A DNA stretch of 64,000 nt from Pelecanus crispus (lineage: Eukaryota; Chordata; Aves; Pelecaniformes; Pelecanidae), in the NCBI RefSeq assembly GCF_030463565.1, contig NC_134643.1, forward strand, positions 48,522,221 through 48,586,220. Reading direction: 5' to 3'. Position numbers and translations under genes: made by a program. The notes under the pieces are model-generated. The model had not been told where the DNA came from and searched no databases. It saw nothing but the letters and a program-made list of their open reading frames with translations. Every line of letters starts with the position of its first letter. Positions within the stretch are counted from its first letter, which is position 1. Positions 51,721 through 64,000 of this stretch are shown one piece after another.

Positions 51721-54700
51721 AATGAACGCACACTACAGTTCCTGTTCGCTGGAAACCCCTGGGAACGAGAGATTTGGAGTAAAGCTTCAGAAGGGAAAAC
51801 TTTTTAAAACTTCAGAAGGAAAAAAACCTTTTTTTCTTTTTTTTTTTTCCCCCCTTCCCCCTCCTCCAGTTTGGAGCCGAGCAAGGGAAAGTGGACCCAT
51901 TGCGCCCCAAAGGCTGATGCTGGTGGGTGAAGGTCCCGGGGCAGGTGGGAAGTCCCTAGCCCACCCTAGCCTTCTACTTTCTGCAGTTAATTTAACAGGT
52001 ACATCTCAGATGTAAATCACTCCTTTGCTTCTTCTTCTTCTTTTTTTTTTTCCTTGTTTCTCACATAATATTGGGCAAATTCTTTATGTGGCCGCCCAAA
52101 GGTGCAGCACAATAGGGAATTGTTTTATTAACCAGGGGGATGATTAAATAGGAGCCTACCAGCGTTAGGGCTTATCTGAAAAAAGGCTTTTTCTTTTTCT
52201 AAAATTCCCCCTTCCTCCCTTAGTCAAGATAGTCACAACAGCCTGAAGAAAACAAAGCAAAGGCCCATTCCATGGGTTACCTATTACTGGCAGCCCTGGG
52301 AATACCCCACATATTTTCAGTTCGGCCCCATGCCTCTAAATTCTCTGAGCTGTAGCTACAAAGAGAGGGACCAGAGCCTCTTAAAAGCCCTGTCTGGGTA
52401 ATCATCCAAATAACACAAAAATAGGGAAGCTGAAACGAAATAACTTTCAGATTTCTGATCCTGCTGCCAGGGCGGATTTTAAGTAGTCTGATTTTGGCAT
52501 TATGAACATAAGCCCAAATACATTAAGTCCATAGCAGTTTTTTCTTTTGCTTTGAGTCGGGTTATATATGCTATGCAGAGGGTATTTTCTTGTATCTGAA
52601 GGACCGGGAAAAGTTTTTGGTCCCTAAGAGATGTTCAAGGCATATTTGGCATAAAAATCAAATCAGCATAGAATTTCCTAGAGAATAATTAATATTCAAA
52701 TAACTATTTTTATTGGCAGAGGTAAAATGAAATAGCTTTATCTACAAAATAATACTCTCTTTTCATTATGAAAATAAATGCGAACTCAACGATATTTGTC
52801 GCTGGTTTTATTACTTCTGAATAGTCATATCACAATTTTAATTTATTCAAGTATTAAAATACCATGTAAATTGTTCCTCTTCTACTAGCAAATGCGAAAT
52901 AATTTTCAACCAAAGATATGTAATGTGGGAACTGGGTCCCTCTATGCAAGTAAAGCAAAATGCTTGTTACATTCATGTAGCTATGCAAAGAATGGTAGGA
53001 AAGACTCCAGGATAACAAGCAGACATTTTCATCACAGCTGAGAGAGAAGGGAAGGCTTTCAGTCTATGCACTTTCACAATCAGGCTAACCAAAACCAGGA
53101 AGAAAGTAAGTGGGTGCATGATAAAGTCTTACAAAGTAATAAAGGAGAGAATCCTAAGAACAAGGAATATTGCTCTTTACTAAAAACTAGACCAAAGGAC
53201 ATTTAGTATACCATAAAGAAGGGAATACACACTGTTTCACTTCATATTCAATTGATCTGTAGAACCCAAACAAAAGTATCACAGGGGGCAAAAATACTTA
53301 CTGAGTTTATACAAATACATACACAAAGCCATAAAAATACATGGATATTTCTCTTAGTAACAGAAGGGACATGAATTTCCATTCCTCAGCACATAAACTA
53401 GTCTCTGAATAGAGTAGAAATAGTAGCAAAACATTTCAGAGGGACAGATTAATTTTGCAGGCAATGTTGACACAACAGTTACTTAGCTTGCCCTTAAACT
53501 TCCAGAGTGCCTCAAACTATCTGTATCTGTATGTACATGTCCTTAGCTTTCTTTAAACTCCAGCTCTGATCTTCCAGGAATATTGGGCCAACATTCCAGA
53601 CCTGGGCCCAGGTGCTTCCCAGTGTGCCACGTGGACATAAAAAGCAACCACTGCTCAAATCTTGAGCATGATCAGCCTCTAATCATGCTTTCTTCATGCA
53701 AAAATCTAAAAGGCGAATAGCAGGTAACATCCCATTTTTCACCCGTGAGCTGTTAAGCTCAGACAAATTGTTCTCCGACACAACTTCTTCCCCCTAGGAG
53801 AAGTAATGAATGAATGGCAGATAGTTCAGTTTGCAGCACTCATTTTTTGAAAACACTGCATAAAATATGTATGTACTGAACTTGGGATCATCAGAAAGAC
53901 GTGCCAACAATTAACCCTGGTATTTAAAGGAAAAGGAAAGGGAATTATAAACACTAGAGTATCACCTCCCACCTGGGTAAGCTTACAGAACAATAAATCT
54001 GGATGCAAAACTTGGGTGCTTGATCAGAAAGCTTAAGGTTAGTGAATTGAAACGTTTAATTTGCCATCTTCCAAAGCAGCTCACACCGAGCATTGTATAC
54101 ATCTCTTTGGCAAAAATGCTGCAGCATCGCAATTCTTTAAAACCTAGCTTTAACCCAACTTTAAAACGCAGCTTTAACCATATCAGTCTACAGGTATAGT
54201 TACAAATGAACTTCTTACATGCAAGAGGGAGCGGGCGTGCTACTGCTCTCTCCTTCCCTTTATTACCCCTCTACCCACCACTTGGGTCCAATGCCTATCT
54301 TAAACAGTCTCTGCAATCTCCTCTGATCTCCTGGTAAGCTGACGTAACTCATTCAAATTCCAAACCAGCAACAAAAGTCTGTTCCTTCTGTTTTGCGCTG
54401 ATTGGTAAGGTGAGTTGGCTAACCTTGGGATCAGACAAGATCAGTCAGACAGTGTGATTTCCAGAGCTGGTGCAAGGGAGGAGTTGAACTATAAGCAGAA
54501 CTAAGAGAACAAAAGAGAGGAAGCAAAGTGAAAGGACTTGGAAATAGGGGGAGGAAGCAAGAACTCCTCCTTTGGCTGTGTGATAGAGCAGCTTGGCAGC
54601 TCAATGAAACCTATTCTAAGAGTGGGTTTACATGAAATGACTTCATCTAATCTAATGGCTTGCTGTCCTTAAAAGTGGGGAGGTCTCATTTCTCTCCCAC

Positions 54701-55304
54701 CTGCCACAGACTCCTGACCTTTTCCTCATGCCAGGTCTGGCTGTCAACAGGCTTTGTGCTCACACCATTCAACTTTTCAAATGGATGGAAACCTGACTTG
54801 ACACAGGGAAGTGAATAAACAGCTTTTTGTTGGGCTAATAAATAGGCTTATTGAGGTGTCAGACAATTGTCAGGACTGGCATATGAGGAGCGAAACAGGA
54901 CCATGTGGCCAAGAGTGTGGGCAGAGAGATGTGGGAGAAAGACATCCCGTCCAAGCAGCCCTGAGCAGCTGGATTGGCTCAGCCATGTTGTGTAACTTCA
55001 TTCTGGCTGCAGCAGTGAGCAGCTCAGTGGAGGCAGCAAAAGCTACCTTAGGAACAGGATACATTGCCCATTCCTTGCTCTAGGTTACTGTGCACAGGCT
55101 GCTCTGATACCTTGGCTCCCTCATTTTAAACCATCATAAGTGTTTATGTCTGCTTTAAGTGCAGCCAGCTATAGGAACACAAGGCACTAGGCTAAATGGT
55201 CCAATAGAGTAAGAAGGAAAGGCCAGTGCTGGAATTATAACTAAGTGGTGAAAAGGCAGGAAACTGGGTGATCCATCTTCAGAGAGGCTGTGGATTTGTA
55301 CTGC
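51721..55304. other. Intergenic DNA upstream of RASSF9, proximal
   Basis: It begins just past the CpG island with a T-rich tract (about 51830-51860). I see no exon. The repeat-free AT-rich stretch around 52660-52930 is a reasonable place to look for an enhancer, though nothing in it proves function. Confidence 0.5.
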
Positions 55305-56035
55305 TCAACTTATTCACTTGAGAAGATTTGCAAAAGGAACTCAGAAGACTGGTAGCTGGTACTAAAGTGGCAGGTGAAGGTCATGTTGCTGAGTGCAAAG
55401 TAATATACTGAGGAGAAGATCTAAACAAACCTTTAAATTAACTGTCACATCTCAGAAACATAATTTATTTGGTGCAGTTCACTCAAAGCCTTAGGTCAAT
55501 GTTCTATACTGGTAAAACCGAAACCAACCAAACAAAAAGAGTTAACAATTAATGAGAAAGGAATACAGAATGAAGTGGAAAAGCTCATCATGCCACTGTA
55601 AACATTCATTCTGAGCCTACATTTTGAATACCCCATGTACCCCATCTGAAAAAGGATGGAGGGGGGGCAGCAAATGGCAGCAAGAGAGTTTTAATACACA
55701 GAATAGCTTAATATATGAGGAGAAATCAAGTAGAGAGATAAGAGTCTTGAATCTGAAGAAAGGTGAATATCTGATTATAATAAGATTATTCTACTATAAT
55801 AATCTATATAATGGAGAAAATAAATAGGAAACAGCTACTTGTCACAGTACAAATACAAAGGCCTGCTGAAAGAAATAGTCAGACAGCAAAGTTAAAATAA
55901 ACACACACACAAAAATATTCTAAATAAATGACAGAACTGCCATCTGACTGCAAATGTCAAAGAGAACAAAAGTATGAATAAGTCAAAAAAGAGATTAGGC
56001 AAAACCATGGACCATATGGCCAATAGAGGTCACAA
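55305..56035 (+). mobile_element. Ancient CR1 LINE fragment (3' part of ORF2), sense on plus strand
   Basis: Over about 730 bp the sequence follows, in order, the 3' part of the CR1 second ORF as I know it from turtle, crocodilian and bird genomes. The matches include a TTTGCAAAAGGAACTCAGAAG block near 55326, GAGTGCAAAGTAATATACTG near 55391, CATTTTGAATACCCC near 55620, ACCCCATCTGAAAAAGGAT near 55639, ATATGAGGAGAAATCAAGTAG near 55713, CTATATAATGGAGAAAATAAA near 55804, and GTCAAAAAAGAGATTAGGC near 55982. It has many substitutions and small indels and cannot encode a working reverse transcriptase. The short ORF at 55624-55827 lies inside it and is not a gene. The match is from memory, so the edges are approximate. 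Confidence 0.75.
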
Positions 56036-59000
56036 AAATCATTGGGTTCTTGGGTCTTTATCGCCTCGGTCCAGCTGTTTCCCAAACCTCTTTTTCTTTT
56101 CTCTTTCTTCCCCTGCAGCTCACTAGCTACTGGCATAGCCCTAAGTACAGTAAACCTCACAGGTTACTTTTGACTTGCAGACTGGGTCCAGGTGTAGCAT
56201 CACCTCAGCTGCTGTGACCTCTGTAGAGGACTTCCATGTAAAGTTTTTCCTGTACTTTAATACAGCAGTAAACAAAACAGGCAGTTTGTTCTCCTGTAAG
56301 AAGATTTTTATTCAATATTGCAGATTCAGGACTATTTTTTATATTCTAAAAGCCCCAGGTACTCCTAAGCATACATCTCAAGGCAGGGAACAACTCCCCA
56401 GATGTGGAGTCAAATTCTTTGTCTGTGCATGACTGTTCCAGTCAGCACATTCTTCATCCAGCCCCAAATCTCTTTCTCTCCTTGCTTTCTTTAGGTACTG
56501 AGATGATGTCCTGTGACTGAATTTACCATTTTCTCCATTTCTAACACTTTCTTCCCTTATATGTTCCCACTCTTTCTGTAATGGTGTAAATGTTTGGCAG
56601 TTAGGTACTTTAAGACTCTGCAATAAAGAGGCCAAAGCAAATTAAGTGAGCATTGAGCTATACGAAAGAACATCCGTCTGTCTGTTGCAGAGATTATTAA
56701 ATATAATGGTCCAAATAAGCTTTCAGCTCTGAAAATCCTTGAATCGCTGATTACCTGATGCTGGGAGTAAAAAGACTACCTCATATTTGTGTGGCTTTTA
56801 TACTCTTCCCTAAACATCTGCTAGTGCCCACTATCAGAGACAGGATATGATGCTAGCCAGGTATTTGGTGTGATCTAGTAGAGCAGCTCTTCCGTTAATG
56901 ATTGCATGTAATGTGACAATTACTTTTCTCCTTGTGTCTTTTCTCCATCTCCCTAGCAGATCCTTTTTCTTCACTCTGCAATTTTGATTAAAATGTGTTA
57001 AGTGACATGAACTAAATTCTAAGCTAAAGATTTGCACAGTAATCATGGAAACAACAGACAGGGTTAAATGATCTATTTAATACCCTCCTTTACTTTTTTT
57101 TTTTTAATCCTTTTATGAAGCATATCATATAATTATTTTTCATAACAGTTTTTGCAGCATGCTGCAATAGTATTTTGTGGTTATATTCTTTGGTGTAAGT
57201 GCCTGACTTGGTAGCAGCTGTGACTATTGTGACATCTAAGTCAAAGAGCAGTTTAGATGAACTGCTGTGTCCCAAGCTGCCGTAACTGGGTCACCAATAA
57301 TTTGTGTAGAGGATTTATTGCAAAACCTAAAACTGATGTGAGTGCACCGCCAGGAGCCCTAGCTCAAACTGCATCCATTGCGAAAGGCACATTGGAAACA
57401 CACTCGGTACACCAAACAAACTTCCCATTACAGGAAGGGCTTAGAAGTTGAAGAGAAGAGACACAAAGAAAATAATTTTCCTTATTTAAAAATATGACAA
57501 AAATACTTTCTTGATACAAATATAATATAGGGTTCTACATATCTTCAATAAAACTTTTTCTATATACCGATTTTTTCTTTCAAAAGACATATGCTAAATT
57601 TGCATAATGTACTATAACCTGCTCCTATGTTCTGAAAAAAGCTGCTAATGCTGCCTGCATCCAAGGATAAGCAATGACAGTCACTGCAGCACTAAATGAG
57701 AAAAGATGAGCATAGGGTTGGTAGATAAACAATTGACAGTATCATTTTCAATGATTTGAAGACTTTTAAACACATAGAAAGCAAAGGAATACAGGAAGAA
57801 TCTATGGAAATAGAACCGTCCCCCTGACTTTAAACCTCCATTAATGATGATATGCTTTGCCCTCCACTATGTGATTAAGAAAGGGAATATTAATTGTATG
57901 CCTTGGTCTGCAATAATAATGTCCCATTCATTTCATATTTCATGGTTTTGTGAGGTTCACGTTTAGTTAGGAGTCTCCCAAGATCTCGGTTCACACAGTA
58001 GGAGAATAAATGGTTTCAAACCACAAACTGGAGAATAACATTATTGTTCCTCCTCTTCCTACCCAAATTTTAATTGTGTAGGCTTTAAGAAGGACAAGGA
58101 ACGTGTATCCACCAGACAGCCTCCGAGGTAAGGAGTCTTCATGCCCTATGTATAAAGTTCACCTCTTTTTTTTGAATGTTGTATTTCAAATTGCTTCTTA
58201 ACAGAGTGACACATTCTCACTGGAACTAAAGATAAACTGTTGACATGCTTGTGGCCAGGTTTGACTCCTCAAATACACACATATACAGAGGTAATATTTT
58301 ATTTTTCTTGTGGCTGTATTTCAGAAGCCTCTTGCTCAACTGAGCTGGATCAGTTAGTTCATTATTTAACTTTGGGTAATTATTTCATATTTCAAAAGAG
58401 GAACTAATTTTTAGGTAATTTAAGTAGATTTTACAGTATTTAGAAGAACTGACCTTTGCAACTGAAAATGATTTTCAGAAAGAAACAAGCCTCTGAGTGT
58501 GCTCTTGTCTGCTGAATGAGAACATCTTTTACAGACATCTGAAACAAATGCCTCCTGGAGGTGTGCACTACTCCAGTCATTACAGAGGGAGTTCTCATGT
58601 TCTTCTTTAATGCCAGTCCCTGAGATCCTGTCAGTACCTGCACCCATTAAGCCTATCACTTTTCAACTTTACACCAAAATCCTTGATATTGTTTTCCTGA
58701 TGTACGCTTCCAGCATGTCTGTTCTCGTCTTCCTGCACAGAGAGAGAGATCTTCTCCAGATGTCGGCTCACATGTGGGCCAGACACACATTAAGATACAA
58801 GTCCTCTCCCCTTGCTAGATTCCAGCCATGCACAGAAAATACTCAGACCCTACTTAAACGTCAGAATAACTCCATCCCTGCAGTCTGTTTTCGTGAAGGA
58901 CAGAAACAAATGTTTACACCCCATCTCATCTCATCTAGGGGAACATGGAAAGTATCACAGATAATTCCACAGTGGCAGAAAGCTGCTGTTTCATAATCTT

Positions 59001-62000
59001 ACGCTGGCACACTGCCAGTTCTTGAATTACTTTTAAAGGAAATTAGGGCATCATGAAGTATAAGAAATCTTCTAATACACAACATATGAAAATTCTAGAC
59101 TGAAGCAGCTTCTAAATCTTTCTCTCACTCCATTTCTTATTAAAAAAAAAAATCAGCAGGGTAGGAATCTGCATATGATGTAATACCTGGAGACAATTAA
59201 ATTCACATTTCCGTGTGCTTTTTTTAAGCTTTGGCATTGAAGCCAGTGGGAGTTTTGTCTGATCAAGGCCTTCTTACACAAATGAACAACTGCAAACGTG
59301 TTAAGAAAGACTGATCTCTGGGACAGTGGAGCACAAGTGTTTTGTCTCCTTTAGAAGAAAAAAAGAAAAAAACCCTCTTGAGACTGTTCGGTAATTCATA
59401 CCCAAAAGAATTTCTTACTTTCATCCTAGCTAGAAAGCAGATTTATTGCACAGAACATTAACTTAAGAATAAACCTGGTGTTAACTTCAGAATAAAGCAA
59501 TTTAAATAGGACCAATTTAAGACACAGAAATGAAAAAAAAAAAAAAAGGTAAAGCTGTATTGAGCTTACTCTCCAGATGGGGTAGAATATTTTATATTAT
59601 ATTTTCTAGTTTCTTTGTCTATTTCAATATACTAATACAATACAATATGAAACTGAGTCCTTCAGAAATCTAAGACACATTTGCTCTTTCACCGATTTAG
59701 CATTAGTTCCAATAAGGAACATAGGTCTCTAACGAAAGGTTTAGGAGGATTTTACATGCCTGAATGTTTCTGACAGAGATGCCAGAGATGGCATTCCAGA
59801 CCAGCTAATAACAGGAGGATTTTCAAAGGGCAGAAAGCCATGTGGGATACATGCTTGCATCTGACAGATCAAAAAGAAGCAGCAGGATGAGACAGTTTAC
59901 ATAGCAGAGATATGTATGTCAAGATGCACAGTTTCTCCTGAAGATGTTATCATGTATTGAACTGGGCTATAATTCCTCACAATGGACAAGACTTGCTTCC
60001 TTGTAAACAATTGCTCCTGTGAAACTCTTTGTGCCTCTTGGTCAAGTATATATTTTTTCCCAGCTAATTTGTTAATTATTATTTCAGCAAGAAAACTGCC
60101 TGAGGCCCAGGCACCTAAACTCTAGAGGATAAAAGGAATGTACTCCACTGGTTTCTTCGCCATTCTGCTGGCTGCTAGTATCCTAATTCCTGAAGCAGTA
60201 TAAAGAAAATATAGTTATCTAATAACAAGGTATAGAGGCTTTTGACTTAGCATTGCCTCAGTCCAAATCCACAAAAGTTGTTTACATAATTAACTCCCAC
60301 TGATTTTAATATGCATGGATACTTTTACTATTTAAGCCTAGCTCCCTTGTGCTAGAAGATGTAGCATTAGGGGGAAGACCGTCAGTCTCTTGACTGTGAC
60401 TGACTGTGCAGGCCTGTGTGATGGCTTGAAGGCCTGGCTCAAAAAAGATCTAGTTGGTTGGGTGCATAAAGCTATGACCAGGACTGGTATACAATCAGAT
60501 ACATAACCACAAAAGGTATGATCTAGCCAGAAACTGCTGTCATTGAATTATATATGCAAAAGCACAGGTTCAGCATTGCAAATATGAAGGACATCTAGCA
60601 GCAGTGTGTGGTGGCCAGGGGGGGAGCTGGAATGGTTGTTACTCATGGCAGAGAAGCGTCCTATTGTCTTCTCTCCTCCACAGTAAAAATTACTGTTAGA
60701 AACACCCATTGAATCTGACCCTGGCACAAGGGCTGTAGGCTGTGTTGTTATGGTGCTGGTGTCTGCATACTATAAGCATTTCAAAACACAACTGCAAACC
60801 CTATTCCATGAAAAAAAAAATGTACAGGATCACCCAGCACAGGCTATCTGATGAAGTCAGCATTATATCTGAACTACCTGCTATAAACAAAATGTATAAA
60901 TAATAGCCAACTCCTTATCTCTATGTTTCTGAGAAACTTTGGAGAGTGGTAAAGTTGGTCAGTGTTGCCTGTGTTCTCTACCAAGGTCAATAGGAGTTGA
61001 ATATCTGAAAACCCATAAAGAGTGTTAAGCAAATAAATCTGCCACTTTAACCGAGGCATTTGTCCATGATGCACATCCTTCTTCTGTGGCTTTAGACTGT
61101 AGGGAGTAGGAGCTGCCTATACGTGCTCTAGCTGTGTAAGCCTGCCATAGACAACATGCCAAACCTGCTAAGTTTCTGAAGACTTTGACACCTTCTAACA
61201 CCCCTTAGCTCTATAGGGATGATATCTAACATTATTCTTTCTGCGTTAAGACCTCAGCTGGCTGTTTGCACAGCAGAGGGACCTTGTCTGTGTAAACAAA
61301 CCTTTTCCCTTTGGTGATATTAATTGAGATAGGGACAGAGAAGTTCAGTTCCAATGCTTTACCTTGCTCGTAAAGGTATGGCCTTATGGAGTGAGACCGC
61401 TGCAGCTACATCTATGCAAAGCTATCCTTTACTTGTTAGCCCTAACAGTGGATATCAAACTGTCTCACCAGTTACCAGTGAATACAGCTGGAGCACTTGT
61501 TCATCCAGGAGAGACTGGGGACAATGAGGAACAAAGGAGGAAGAAACAGAAGTTTGTCTCTTTGCCCTAAATATTTATTCCTGATTTTCAGAAGTTTCAG
61601 CTTTACCTAAATCAACAGTATGAAATGTTACATGGCACCACCAGGTATATGTAATGCTCTTCAAACCTACTTGTAATCTGTGACTGTTAACATCGTGTCA
61701 GTTGATGCCCAAAGTATTTCACAGGTATCTTACTAAAAGCAAGAGTTGGAAACCAGGTCTCACTGTTTAAATCAACAATTCATTCTCCTCAGTGTGGGTA
61801 CATGAAATTTACAGATACAGACAAGCTTATGTTTTAGCATTTGAGTCATGCTACTCATCTTCTTAAAATTAGGCATGTATGGAGGTGTTTGCAGGATTGG
61901 GGCTACATCATCAAGTGATTAGAAAACAGTCCCCTCTGGGTCTTAATTAAACATGGCTCCAGTAGCACAAATCAATGCACCGGGGGGGAGGTTTGAAGCT

Positions 62001-62379
62001 GAGATCATGTCTACAGCACAAGGCACGGCTGACATCACCGTGTTAATCTGGGGTGTGAGCGCTCTGTGCTCACTGAATCCCCTAGTTTACCTGTAGTTAT
62101 AACAGCACAACTGTTCTCTTGCCAGTCTAACATATTTCTGTTGGGAGGAAGAGTGGGGGGAGAGAGAGAGAGGTGTGAGTAAACCAAGGCTTGGTGCCGT
62201 TATGCTATGGATGGCGATCACAGGTGTGGAACTACTGTCATGGCACCCGTCCAGGAGGATGCACTGCTCTGGATGGTTTTGATAAGGGATAGAGATAAAG
62301 ATTGCAGCTCTTCACTACTCCCAGTGATAAGCCTTACCAGTAAAAACAAGGCTGGTATAGGCTGCCACAGATGACAAAC

Positions 62380-62401
62380 TTTTTTTTTTTTTTTTTTTTT
62401 T
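62380..62401. repeat. Poly(T) tract, 22 bases
   Basis: A run of 22 T followed by CCAGAG. The pyrimidine run and CAG mimic a splice acceptor on the plus strand, but no coding frame follows. Confidence 0.9.
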
Positions 62402-63128
62402 CCAGAGCAGTGTATATTTATAAGCTGTATTCTAGTTTAGACATGGCTATAGTTAATTAGTGTTTGTAAAGCACTGAAATTGAAAGGTGTTATGCAAATG
62501 CAAAATATTCTTCAGATGCAAAGCCTTATTTTATTTTTCAGAAAGGGTGCTTTCTTTCTTTGTCAGTTATGTTTTTGCTTATGTTGTAAATGATTGGTTG
62601 CCTGTGTTTGCTGTTGTAACATGTATTCTTATTACCACTTTGTCTGTCTTTATTGGGATGTCTGCTTTTCAATCTCCAAGGAATTTCTTACATGCTATGC
62701 ATGCAAATTTCAGTTCACAGATGTGCAAATTACATAGATGCTTTCCATCCCTCATAGGTAAAAAGGCTGGAAGTTGCAGAAGGGGTGTATACTTGGAATG
62801 TGCATACTGGCACAGTACTGAAACCACAGCTCTTTGAATTCATATTTTGCTTCTGAGGATTACTCCTAAATCAAAACCAATCAGATTTAGCAATGATTTT
62901 TAAATGGTCTACTCATAAATGGTCAAACCAAGCACCTGGTATATGAAGAATAAATTTAAAACTAGTGGTTCTGCCCTGCTTAATGAAATTTTCTGAAGAA
63001 GAAAAAATAACTAACAAATTGAATAAAGGAAACACTTCTATGAAATAAGGCAGTGATTCCTAGTCTTTTCTTATGTTGCAGTAGAACCGTAGAAGACTGT
63101 CCATGACTCCTGAGGGTCCCTTTTATTT

Positions 63129-63148
63129 AAAAAAAAAAAAAAAAAAAA
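63129..63148. repeat. Poly(A) tract, 20 bases
   Basis: A run of 20 A after TTTTATTT, a simple homopolymer. Confidence 0.9.
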
Positions 63149-64000
63149 TCATTAGGTCATTAGGAAACCTCTAAGGACTCCTGGAAAAGAACCCGTATCT
63201 GGCCAAGATGAAGGCCTCAGCATAATCTCACCGATTTACAGTAATAATAACATGTTCCCTCTCTACTCTACACAGAGAAAATATTCCTCAGTATTTTTAA
63301 CTCAAAATCTTTTCATGGCTGTGTGGCTCTAAATAATTAGTTAAAGTGAAATTGTCTCTTGGGTACAAGGAAACAGCATGATTGTTTAAGAAATTTGTGA
63401 CGGTGGCTGGAAAGAGAAAATAGAATGATTTCAAGAGTTTCGCAGTGTAGAGTCCAATTCCTACTTATGTGACATAATTAAACCGGTGTAATACAACTGT
63501 GCATACTGCATGTCTTCAGTTACCACGTTCCAGGAAAAACTGAAGAATAATTGCAGACAAAAAATGAATATCATGGGAAAAAGAAAGTCACCCCTATGAA
63601 TTCAGATCAATTTCACTTTGCTCTTTCAGGAATTGTGGATAATCATTGTTATCTGATCAGTCCAACAGTAACGCTATTAAAACAATAATTTTGCATCTTG
63701 TAACTATTTCATCTGTTTAACACAGAAGTTCAAAGCATGATCACTCTGATGAACAGTGGATTACATGAATATGCAATCTTCAGCAAAGTTATATCAGGCT
63801 TTTCACCCATGCCCATTGTATATATTATATCCTGAAACTTAAATTAAAATATTCATAGCTCACTGGAGAGAAATGAAAAATTGATTAACTTCGGTATTTG
63901 GAGAAAATGTGTAATCAGAAAAATGAGAAAGATGCATTCTGGCTTGGGAATGCATTGCTGAGAGGTGAAAGTAAGGAGGAGGTGCCCAAAGCATAACTCC

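Larger units (their letters stand above)
56036..64000. other. Intergenic DNA upstream of RASSF9, distal
   Basis: No coding exon is supported. I looked on the plus strand for neurotensin precursor exons (NTS, the expected next gene) and saw no match to its peptide region. Small homopolymers lie at 62380-62401 and 63129-63148. Short stretches near 59229, 60296 and 61740 hint at very old repeats but are too weak to call. Confidence 0.5.

Noticed and set aside
57257..57451. 64-codon ORF starting MNCCVPSCRNWV, vaguely like the Cys pattern at the start of a THAP domain
   Set aside because: Only the first dozen residues resemble a THAP start. The rest lacks the conserved Cys/His and hydrophobic residues, and the ORF is short.
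61735..61800. Possible MIR-like SINE piece around GTTGGAAACCAGGTCTCACTG
   Set aside because: The resemblance covers only about 20 bases, too little to separate from chance.
62487..62837. 116-codon ORF with a hydrophobic middle that could look like a membrane protein
   Set aside because: T-rich DNA yields hydrophobic codons by chance. No family resemblance, splice context or CpG-rich promoter is seen.
63045..63090. CAGTGATTCCTAGTCTTTT, resembling another hAT-type terminus
   Set aside because: No partner inverted repeat was seen downstream, and the match is short.
51721..64000. Neurotensin precursor (NTS) exons, expected on the plus strand by synteny
   Set aside because: No frame with the dibasic-flanked neurotensin peptide pattern or the precursor's signal peptide was seen. 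The gene probably lies beyond the window.

Overview
This is a vertebrate nuclear segment, almost certainly from a bird of the Neoaves. It is AT-rich, shows no bacterial gene organisation, and holds one spliced gene in a large non-coding background. The bird assignment rests on three things: a solo LTR of the ERVL type common in neoavian genomes (14837-15434), ancient CR1 LINE and MIR-like SINE remnants with no young mammalian repeats, and the sequence of the gene itself.

The gene is RASSF9 (Ras association domain family member 9, also called P-CIP1/PAMCI), on the minus strand. Its coding part has two exons. Exon 1 (50929-50883) encodes the first 15 residues plus two bases of codon 16 and lies at a CpG island (about 50190-51720). 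Exon 2 (26523-25248) encodes the rest and ends at a TAG. Joining them with a phase-2 intron of 24,359 bp (GT at 50882-50881, AG at 26525-26524) gives 440 codons plus stop, close to the length of mammalian RASSF9. Exon 1 is too short to appear as an ORF; I found it by reading the minus strand of the CpG island for the conserved RASSF9 N-terminus.

Layout: 1-24300 is non-coding DNA 3' of RASSF9, with old SINE/LINE debris, simple repeats and the solo LTR. 24300-25247 is the likely 3' UTR. 25248-26523 is exon 2. 26524-50882 is intron 1, with several MIR-like fragments and G/C-rich tracts. 50883-51720 holds exon 1, the 5' UTR and the promoter CpG island. 51720-64000 is upstream intergenic DNA with a roughly 730-bp ancient CR1 copy. 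By conserved vertebrate synteny the neighbours should be ALX1 beyond the low-coordinate end and NTS beyond the high-coordinate end; I found neither inside the window.

I found no undescribed system, CRISPR array, rRNA, tRNA or second protein-coding gene. The most useful observations are the two-exon RASSF9 model with its split codon, two upstream ORFs overlapping the RASSF9 start, the exact 5-bp target duplication around the LTR, a possible antisense exon in the CpG island, and the set of deeply diverged MIR-like and CR1 remnants. Repeat families were identified by memory of sequence patterns, not by a search.
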